A stretch of 64,000 bases of DNA from Lichenostomus cassidix (lineage: Eukaryota; Chordata; Aves; Passeriformes; Meliphagidae): assembly GCA_008360975.2 (NCBI GenBank), contig VLJF02000034.1:2497205-2561204 (forward strand), read 5' to 3'. The notes under the pieces were generated by a model that searched no databases, had not been told where the DNA came from, and worked only from the letters and a program-made list of their open reading frames with translations. Of this stretch, positions 56,546 through 64,000 are shown in pieces (position 1 is the first letter of the stretch; the number at the start of each line of letters is the position of its first letter). Both the position numbers and the translations under genes were made by a program.

Positions 56546-56732
56546 GGTGCATCGGTCCCAAAGCCAATGCAATACCGGGACGATGCGCGGAGCGGAAAAC
56601 ACAAGCTCCACATCTAACTCCCGAGCCCATAATCCCGCTTAATACAAAGTCCTCACATGGAGACCATATCAGCTATTAAACTGATAAGAACAAATATTCC
56701 ACTCCATCTTAACCAAAAGGCCGAGAAGCGAT
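56546..56732 (-). ncRNA. U2 snRNA variant gene, unit 4
   Basis: A 187-nt copy almost identical to unit 2, with the same altered branch-site region (GTGGAATATTTG) and Sm region (GATTATGGG). Units 2 and 4 therefore share a recent common source or were homogenised by gene conversion, while unit 3 between them stayed different. PSE, distal element array and 3' box are all present. Whether it is expressed and assembled into a particle is unknown. Confidence 0.8.
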
Positions 56733-56767
56733 GCCAGTCTGCTCCCGCGCTCCCGGCCGCACCCCGC

Positions 56768-56795
56768 TCGCCTCATGCACAACTCACGGCGACCA
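56768..56795 (-). promoter_or_regulatory. PSE of unit 4
   Basis: Identical in sequence and spacing to the PSE of unit 2 (-36 to -63). Confidence 0.65.
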
Positions 56796-56949
56796 TTTCT
56801 CCGCCCTCCAGCTCTTTCCCAGCTCTTCCCGCGCCAATTCCCGCTCGCCTGCCCCCCTTTCCGCCGCGCTGCTGCGGCGCTGAGCCTCAAATCCCCAAAA
56901 ATTCGTGACCGCGCCTCAATTTCCCGTGGTGCCGTTTGCTGAGCGCGTT

Positions 56950-57140
56950 CTTAAATTTGCATAGCCCCGCCCATTTCTCCCAGGATGCACCTCGGGCATG
57001 AGGTCATGCCGATTTGCATAACCCCGCCCATTTCTCCCAGGATGCCCTTCGGGCATGAGGTCATGTTGATTTGCATAACCCCGCCCATTTCTCCCAGGAT
57101 GCACCTCGGGCATGAGGTCATGCCGATTTGCATAACCACG
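56950..57140 (-). promoter_or_regulatory. Array D: four tandem distal sequence elements
   Basis: Octamers at about 56954, 57011, 57068 and 57125; the first three are followed by the GC box and Staf-type motif of the 57-bp unit. The first is at -222 from the unit 4 start. It is the shortest array and likely closest to the ancestral state. Confidence 0.9.
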
Positions 57141-57580
57141 CCCTCCTCCCCCAGCCGCCGCAAACCCCGCCCATAGCCTCCTCATTTGCATTTCCCTCAC
57201 GAGGCGCGGCTCGGGCCCGGCCCGCTCTGCCGGGCGGGTTCGGGACAGCGGGGGTCGGGGGATCCCTCGCCCCTTTCTGGGGCTTTTCGGGGGCGGCAGA
57301 GGGACCCTCGGGGCTGCGGTAAGAGCAGGGGAGAGGGGAAATCCCGGGGAGGACACGGGGAACGCCCGAAAATCCCCCAAAATTGTCGCATCGCCCCCAA
57401 AATTGCTGAGGAAACCGGGGAGGTTCCGGGGGGGCTTCAGGGAATTTTCCGGCTTTGGGGACTCCCGGGATCTCCTAGGTCACCCCCAGGACCTCCCGGC
57501 CGCTGCCGAAGCGGCTCCGATGAGGTTTTGCACCTATTTTACCTCACAAATAAACAAAATCCGTGTTTTTAAAAAGAATC
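57141..57580 (+). other. GC-rich block with possible transcript (copy 4)
   Basis: Same layout: donor near 57319, acceptor near 57400, AATAAA at 57549-57554. Bases 57581-57940 are a more diverged version of the inter-unit sequence seen at 52640-53040. Confidence 0.4.
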
Positions 57581-57938
57581 GAGATCTTTATTTGCATCGT
57601 AGAAACATCGGCGATCGAAGAGCTGCAAAAAAAAAGCCGTGCGGCTCCCCGCCCCGCTCCTCGCCTCCTTCACGTGTTTATTTCATAAAACTGCCCCAAA
57701 TCCCCTCCGAGATTCATTTAAACAACATTAATATCCTCTATTACCCTGATATAAATCGGAAACCCCCTCAGAAAGCGGCGAGATCCCCGAGTTTAACCCA
57801 AATAGCACGCAAAAGCACGGCACCCTGCGAGGGGCAGGGAGGAGAGAATCACAGCCGCTCGAGCTTTGTAGCTTCACAGGGGTCGGGAGTGCTGCTGTTT
57901 ACCTTTAAGTATGGATAATCACGTTCACTTGGATTTAA

Positions 57939-57951
57939 ATGTGTTTTTAAC
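57939..57951 (-). terminator. snRNA 3' box of unit 5
   Basis: CGTTAAAAACACAT on minus, about 20 nt beyond the U2 3' end. Confidence 0.55.
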
Positions 57952-57970
57952 GACCAGAGGTCCCCGGCGG

Positions 57971-58156
57971 GGTGCACCGTTCCCGGAGGCACCGCAATAC
58001 CCGAACCACGCGCGGAGCGGAGGGAGCAAGCTCCGGATCCAAGTCCCGAGCCCAAAAATCCTGTAATATAAAGTCCTCCCATCGAGGCCGTATCAGATAT
58101 TGAACTGATAAGAATAGATACTACACTTGATCTTAGCCAAAAAGGCGAGGAACGAT
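57971..58156 (-). ncRNA. RNU2: U2 snRNA gene copy with conserved core, unit 5
   Basis: The minus strand from 58156 begins ATCGTTCCTCGCCTTTTTGG and continues CTAAGATCAAGTGTAGTATC, so the branch-site recognition region is canonical. Stem-loop IIa (TTCTTATCAGTTCAATATCT then GATA) is nearly canonical and the Sm site ATTTTTGG is intact. The 3' half (GGAGCTTGCTCC.., GGTATTGCGGTGCCTCC, GGGAACGGTGCACC) is U2-like. Length is 186 nt. The 5' end and stem-loop I differ from vertebrate U2 at a few positions (GTTCCTCGCC). Upstream there is no clear octamer array; a GC box lies near -205 and a 12-bp minisatellite beyond -255. Of all copies this has the best functional core. Confidence 0.75.
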
Positions 58157-58413
58157 ACACAGGGAATTCCAAAGGCGGTCCCCAGCCGCTCTCGCCCCTG
58201 ACTCGCCCACCGCCCTCGCGTTGTTCCCGAGCTCCTCCCACGCTGCATTCCGCGCTCCCCTGCCTGCGCCTCACAAGCACAGAGCCCTGGAACCCCGCAA
58301 ATCTCACAGCCACCCTTCCGAGCAGCCCCTTTGTGCTGTGACTGTTGAATCCGCACAGCCCCGCCCCTGGCTCTCCCTCCCGTCCGCATTCGGGTTCCGC
58401 CCCGGCAAAGAGG

Positions 58414-58850
58414 GGGCGCCGGGGGAGGCGCCGGGGGAGGCGCCGGGGGAGGCGCCGGGGGAGGCGCCGGGGGAGGCGCCGGGGGAGGCGCCGGGGGAGG
58501 CGCCGGGGGAGGCGCCGGGGGAGGCGCCGGGGGAGGCGCCGGGGGAGGCGCCGGGGGAGGCGCCGGGGGAGGCGCCGGGGGCGGCGCCGGGGGAGGCGCC
58601 GGGGGAGGCGCCGGGGGAGGCGCCGGGGGAGGCGCCGGGGGAGGCGCCGGGGGAGGCGCCGGGGGAGGCGCCGGGGGAGGCGCCGGGGGAGGCGCCGGGG
58701 GAGGCGCCGGGGGAGGCGCCGGGGGAGGCGCCGGGGGAGGCGCCGGGGGAGGCGCGGGGGGAGGCGCCGGGGGAGGCGCCGGGGGAGGCGCCGGGGGAGG
58801 CGCCGGGGGAGGCGCCGGGGGAGGCGCCGGGGGAGGCGCCGGGGGAGGCA
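58414..58850. repeat. 12-bp minisatellite GGCGCCGGGGGA, about 36 copies
   Basis: Nearly perfect head-to-tail copies of GGCGCCGGGGGA with two single-base variants (GGCGGCGCC near 58582, GCGGGGGGAGG near 58757). Because 12 is a multiple of three, all frames without a stop remain open and give Gly/Glu/Ala/Pro or Arg/Gly repeats; these are not genes. The G-runs could form quadruplexes. It occupies the upstream position of the unit 5 U2 gene. Confidence 0.95.
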
Positions 58851-60029
58851 CTGCGGCCGCGGGGGCGGGCGGGAGCGGAGCCGCAGCTGCCGGTGCGGGT
58901 TGTGTCCCTGCGGGCAGCGGCAGCGTGTCTGTGAATCGTCTCCAAAGCCGCCTGCCTTCCCGCGCCCCGCTGAGCCTGCTCGGGTGTCTGTTGTGGGTTT
59001 GAGACAGGACCCTTGCCAGGAGGACGCACGAAAAAGGGTAAACAGGCTTTAAGCTTAAAGTTGCAAAAAGTGTTTAATTACTTAACAGAATTGGAGGATA
59101 GATGTAAGGTAAAAATATATTTTTTATACATTATTTTGTTCACACCCCTCCCTCCCTCTTACGAACTTATAGTATTCACCCCCTTTCCTCCTCTACAATC
59201 CACGAGCCAGGTGGGGGGGGGGCAGGGTGTGGGGTCTCTTTTCAGTTTACAGAGCAGATTTTCAAATTTACTCATTACTACAATTTTTCTACTATAAATA
59301 CTCTTTATCTCTGCTTGTTTTTCTCTCTCTTCAGACAGTTTTCTGCTCTCACCCCTACCCTCTTAAGAAGCAGTCTCTGCACTCACCCCCCCCCCTTTTT
59401 TCTCTCTTTGCAAACTAGCAACACAGACAGGGGGCAGGTTGAGGGGTCTTCTGGTTAGTTTAATCAGGAAAAGAGGTTTTCTACTTAGCCAGGGGTCCTT
59501 CTCACGAGAGACAGTCCTCTAGGAACTTCTTTGGTGTGGGTCCAATCTCATGAGCAACATCCCGCCCGAATTTTTGTTGTAACATGAGTTTTTTGTCTAT
59601 AAGGTGCTGTGCAGACTCTCCCGAGCTGAGGTTAGGCTGCTTCTATGCCAGGAGCAAGGCTTATCTCTCTCAGTTAAGGCCTTTTGCAGTTTTAACTCTT
59701 AGATGAGACTCCCACTGGTTTACAGTCTTTTTTAGGCATCTACCTCCTCCTCTGGAGAGAGCTGTGGGTGTATTTTTGCATCTTTACAGATTTCATGGGT
59801 TGCAGGAGGAATTTCTGACTCCCCCATAGTTTCTATTACGGCTAGCAGAAAGTTTCAGCTCTGGTGCCGGAAGCACTGGAGCACTTCTTTCTCCCCGCTT
59901 CTTCACTGACTTTGGCACTTTCTATGCTGTTCTCCCTCACATATTTTCACCTGCACCTCCTCCTCCTCCAACTACAAAGTGAAAGAAGTGCGCGCCTGCT
60001 TTGTTTTGACTTTTTTTTAAATATGTTTT

Positions 60030-60150
60030 CACAGAGGCGTAACTAGCACCTTTAATTGGCCCAAACTTGGCCGGCAGCATGTCTATTACTTTCAGAGCCA
60101 TCAGAGATTGGCTCTGCTGGACTTGATGTAAAAACTTCCAGAACTTGCAC
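60030..60150. mobile_element. LTR-like fragment
   Basis: ACTAGCACCTTTAATTGGCC, AACTTGGCCGGCAGCATG, CAGAGCCATCAGAGATTGGC and TCTGCTGGACTTGATG follow the same order as the fragment at 48.5-48.6 kb. Retroviral LTR origin is suspected from memory of passerine repeats; no internal genes are visible. Confidence 0.3.
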
Positions 60151-62149
60151 TCAGGACACACAGGAGCCATTTTTGTGCTACACCCCACCCCTCAGACACC
60201 TCCCTAGGCCTACTAGAACAGCTTCTGAGGGGCTCAAATTTCTCTTAGATGTTAAAAACACTTCGCTGATGTTTTGGGCCAATCAAAACCACCACAGTGT
60301 CCCAGCGGGGTCCTGTCAGGGACAGATCACCTTTGCTTTTTCTAAGGTCTGTGATGAATAGTTTAGAAAAGTGGCAGCGAGATTTTTCGTAATTGTAATT
60401 TATTTGCGTTTGAAGTGTGAAGCGTGTGTCATTGTTTTGTGCTTTTTAGCAGTTTCCATGCTAGGATAAATGCAGTGGAAGAAGGCAAATGAAGCCAAGA
60501 GGCTGGACTAGGATGCTGCAGGCCCATGACAAGCACAGGTCAGAAAATAATTAAAACCCCAGGTTATAAAAATACCAAAGTAAAAGCCCAAAGGGTATTG
60601 TGAGCTGCTAGACTGTGCTCAGAGAAATCCCAAACACCTGTCCTGTTTTCCTATTGTCAGTTGAACATGCAAAAATATAAGAGTTGCCCCAAGGATCCTG
60701 TCAGTGGGAGGTGGTCATGGGATAAGCTGTTTTTGAAGGCATTTTCCACACCCTTAAAAGTGTGGATAGGTGTAGCGTTCGGTACGAGCCGGGCTGCAGT
60801 TGCATTCCAAAAAGTGTGTTCTTCGGTCACTAAAATTTCTGGGTTTTTGGTTGGTTTTCCTGAAAAATGCCTTGTATCCCTCTGAGCTTTGCTTTGCAAA
60901 GCACTGAATGATTTTTATGGTTCTGCAGGGACCTCTGCCTGGAATGTCCTGGGTGTCCCGGTTCAGCTGCCTAGGGTGGCACGAAGGTGGTGCTGAAGAT
61001 GCCAATCATCACCGGCCTGGATAAATTTTGGCCGCAGGAGCTGCCAGCAGCAGGCTGTTCAGAGCCAGAGCTTGCCAGGATGGCAAGACTGTCATTGTTG
61101 CAGTCCCCAAAGCAGTATCCAACGTGAGTAGTTGCAGAGCTCTCTAAAAGAAGTGTGCCATTTGTTACGGTTTTGGGCCCAGTGGGTCTAAGGTGGCTTT
61201 TATTAAACTGGAGAGCTGGATTTTTTAGTCCTGCTGAGAGAGTTCAGCGTCACCTTATGAAGCAAGGAAAAGCTGCGTGGTAAGCGCAGGCTGATGCAAT
61301 TTATTTTAGCTTATTACTCCCCATGATTCCTTTAATAAATAAACTCCCAATGAAAAGTGTGAATGTGTTAATTATTTCTCTGTTTGATCAGCAATAGAAT
61401 GCATTAGTAAACATTTGTGGGAGAGGCATGGGGAGCAGCAGAAGGGAGAAGGGTGTGGGAGACAGAGCCCGGTCCCAAGGTGGGTTGCTGGCGGTGGCAT
61501 AGGAGGGGATGTCAGAGAGATACAGGTAAATGTGTACAGGGTGCAGAGCCCCAGGGTAGTGCCTCTGCTGGGGGAGTGAGAGCATGTCCAGGATAGGTGG
61601 GGTATGGAGCAGTGAGCCCTAACCGGGATGGGGGGTGAACCCGTGGGCCACGGGCAGAGTCCTGGCTACCATGTGAATTGTTACCACACAAGGTTAGTGG
61701 AGCCGAAGGTCACCCCAGGAGAGGTGCAGCCCCCAGTCCCTATTGCTGAGTCCCACCACAGGCTTACAAAACCAGGATTTGGGCTCCAGAGCTGACAGGT
61801 GTCGTGTTGTCCAGGGCAGCACTTGGCACCACAGGGCTGTAGGGGGCTGTGGAGCGGGTGGGGGGCCGTGGCCCGTTAGCTGAAAGGAAGGATGAGTGAG
61901 AGGTATTGAGGGCAGTGGGTGATGCAGCCGTCTGCATCCCAGAGTCCCATCCAAACCCACCGCTTTCAGAGTGTGCCTAAGAACATCTGCCATGTAATCT
62001 TGTGCCTGCAGGAGGAATTTTTGCCAGGGCAGCTGTGTCTAACCCCAAGGTGAACCTACATCCCATACGGGCCTAGGTAGGATCTGGGCTGGCGACAGCC
62101 GTGGTATAGTTGCCCGTGATCCCCCAGAACCCAGATTTGAGGTCAGAAT

Positions 62150-63190
62150 TTGCAATTTTTGTAATGTAAGAAGGGGTAGCACCAAAGCCAGAAGTTTTTA
62201 AAAGTTCAAAGTGTGTCTGTTCAGCATTGAAATGGATACATACTTGATCAGGAGAGTTTTTTAATGTATTTTGTTAGATTTTACAGACATGGGGAATTTC
62301 TTTGAAGGCATAGAATTTCATTTATTTAGTGTATTGTTTGTATGAATACCCGGAGGTTTTCTACAGCTACAGAGCGGCATCTCGCGTCTGGATTTTGTTC
62401 CACAGTGAGCCAGAGGGAGAAGCAGCACTTCCCAAATTCTTCTGGAGCAGTGCTAATTGCAGTCCTTTAAACATGCATTAAAAAGGCAACATGTGAAATG
62501 GGAAGAGCAATTAGGAAAAGAGGAAAAAGAAATGTTGAGCTAGGGAGGTGTTGTCATTTTTCTGCTGTTCCTTTATGACAGTGATCTTGTAGGCAGTAAG
62601 AAAAGTATTAGGATTTGAATAACGGAGGGTATGAAATGGAGCTAAAGTGTAGGTAAGGAAAGGAAAATGTTATTGTAAAATCTTCCTTGGGGCACCATGC
62701 AGATGAGGCAGAGAGAGAAAGAGTAATGTGTGTCCTGCATAAGCTTGTCCATGCAAGGCCAAAGCAGATAGAAGATTTTAAAGTGCAAACACAAGTGTTG
62801 TGTATATAAATGAACCAATTAAAGAGCTTAACTTATAAGGCAGGATGATATATAGGACAAAATGTAAAAAAAGAATAAATAGATCTATTAGCTGTTCTGT
62901 ACAAAGTCTAATCAGATATTAGATATTAATGTAAAGAGAGGTTTGATATGAGTAGATGTGTAAGGTTAGAGTGTAGAAGTCTGACGTAATATTGAATTGT
63001 CAAAATATACAAGTTGAACATTGTAAATATGTGGCTTGTGTCTTAGGAGAGGTTCCGTAAGTGTCAATGGATTTGTAAGTATTTTCTCTATAATAAGTGC
63101 AAATAGATATAATGTAAATAGATGAGTGTAAGTATATAAAAGTTTAGGGGGTGGGAATAAGAAAACAGTTTTGAGAAAAGGTTTCGTTGT
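62150..63190 (+). repeat. Dispersed repeat family, copy 3 (blocks A-B-C)
   Basis: The most complete copy: block A (GTAAGAAGGGGTAGCACCAA), block B (GAGAAGCAGCACTTCCCAAA, AGTGCTAATTGCAGTCCTTT) and block C (AAGCTTGTCCATGCAAGG, GTGTTGTGTATATAAATGAA). It shares long collinear stretches with 46.9-47.4 and 48.7-49.45 kb. Confidence 0.6.
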
Positions 63191-63450
63191 ATCGCTTCAT
63201 AAATAGTGGAAGATTTCCGTTTCTCAGAAGGTCCAAACAGTAGAATGTTTTTCATAGAGCGCACAGACCGATGCAGCCAGAATCCAAAAGTGTGCAGATT
63301 GTCAGGGGCATAAAGAAAATCCAAAAGCCATAATTTTCATGTTGAGGAAAAGCACTGGAGCGTCCTCACATGTAGAATTTTGAAAAAGCAACCTCCTTGT
63401 CTGGAAATTTCACATTCTAGATACGGAAAAAAGCACCAGGCTGCCAAACA

Positions 63451-63596
63451 CAGCAGGGTGTGGTGACAGTCGGTCAGTTTGGAGGTATGGCCGTGGGTGA
63501 TCTGGTGCTGGGGCAGTTAGACAGCAGGGTGTGGTGACAGTGGGTCAGTTTGGAGGTACGGTCGTGGGTGACCCGGCGCCAGGTCAGTTAGCCAGA
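63451..63596. repeat. 71-bp tandem duplication
   Basis: CAGCAGGGTGTGGTGACAGT then (C/G)GGTCAGTTTGGAGGTA(T/C)GG(C/T)CGTGGGTGA occurs twice, offset 71 bp, with a few substitutions. A smaller duplication (GGGGAGTTCCACTGCTGCTG) follows at 63640-63680. Confidence 0.8.
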
Positions 63597-64000
63597 GCGC
63601 TTTGATTATCGTGGGTGCATCTGCTGCCACCGGTTACCTGGGGAGTTCCACTGCTGCTGGGGAGTTCCACTGCTGCTGTCATTGCCACCACGGGCCTTGG
63701 CATCGTCCTGGCTCAGAGGTCGTTCTTCCTGGCTTTTCTTTGCCGCCTCCCCAAAGTGCTGCTGCCTCCCTCTCCACCCTGCCCTGCTGTGGCCAGCTGC
63801 AGCGTGCAGAGGGTGTTGTGGCTGTGCTCTGCCGGGTTCCCTGTGTGGAAGCAGAGAAGCTGCAGTGGTGGCAGCATCAGTCCTTGCAGGAGATCCTGCA
63901 TTCATTGGGGTCAAGTGGCTGTCTTGACAGTGGTGAAGATTCTTGAGAGCTCTTATGCTGTCAGGTACTCCCCAGAGCGTGTCCTCGAGGTAGAGCAAAG

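Larger units (their letters stand above)
58851..64000. other. AT-rich repeat-laden region, no gene recognised
   Basis: No coding gene is supported from 58.85 kb to the end. The region holds homopolymer- and pyrimidine-rich DNA at 59.1-59.5 kb, an LTR-like fragment near 60.0-60.15 kb, unidentified unique sequence at 60.4-62.1 kb, a third copy of the dispersed repeat family at 62.15-63.2 kb, and a 71-bp tandem duplication near 63.45-63.6 kb. Open frames in it are short and lack homology. Confidence 0.4.

Noticed and set aside
58093..59052. Four long frames encoding Pro-Ala-Pro-Gly, Gly-Glu-Ala or Arg-Gly-Arg repeats
   Set aside because: They are translations of the 12-bp minisatellite on both strands and run into non-homologous flanks; no start context or splice evidence supports them.

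Overview
The window is nuclear DNA from a bird, probably a GC-rich microchromosome. The evidence is compact vertebrate multi-exon genes with very short, low-complexity G- or C-rich introns, and protein sequences that align well with human orthologues recalled from family knowledge. Some LTR-like fragments in the right part look passerine, but the species is not determined here. All exon joins below were built by eye from GT-AG (one GC-AG) sites, reading-frame phase and homology.

Left part (1-46.6 kb), in order: LRCH4 (-), PCOLCE (-), KIF1C (-), CAMTA2 (+), SPAG7 (+), a decayed ENO3 (-), PFN1 (+), SLC25A11 (+), PSMB6 (-). LRCH4-PCOLCE match human 7q22 neighbours. KIF1C-CAMTA2-SPAG7-ENO3-PFN1-SLC25A11-PSMB6 match the human 17p13.2 block, so two mammalian blocks are joined between PCOLCE and KIF1C. 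Two departures stand out. ENO3 is a pseudogene in its syntenic place (4-bp duplication, lost splice acceptor, other indels, missing 3' half). The LRCH4 model has only the beginning of its calponin-homology domain, although the tail anchor is kept.

At about 46.6 kb the composition changes to AT-richer, repeat-laden DNA (46.6-50.0 kb and 59-64 kb). It holds three diverged copies of one dispersed repeat family, LTR-like fragments, and two short unrecognised gene candidates.

The most remarkable part is 50.2-58.9 kb, a tandem array of U2 snRNA-like genes on the minus strand (+1 at about 50638, 53262, 54864, 56732, 58156, plus a 3' fragment). Units 2-4 carry a U2-length body (187 nt), a 3' box, a PSE-like element at -36 to -63, and, starting at -222/-223, a 57-bp tandem repeat. 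Every complete 57-bp repeat unit is a full snRNA distal sequence element: Oct-1 octamer, Sp1 GC box and a ZNF143/Staf (SPH) site. These enhancer units are reiterated about 17, 6, 11 and 4 times. Several U2 bodies have altered branch-site-recognition and Sm-site sequences; the last copy (58156) keeps both, but has a 12-bp GC minisatellite where the enhancer would be. Beside each 57-bp array lies a conserved GC-rich block with an intron-like GT..AG pair and an AATAAA on the opposite strand, suggesting a divergent transcript per unit.
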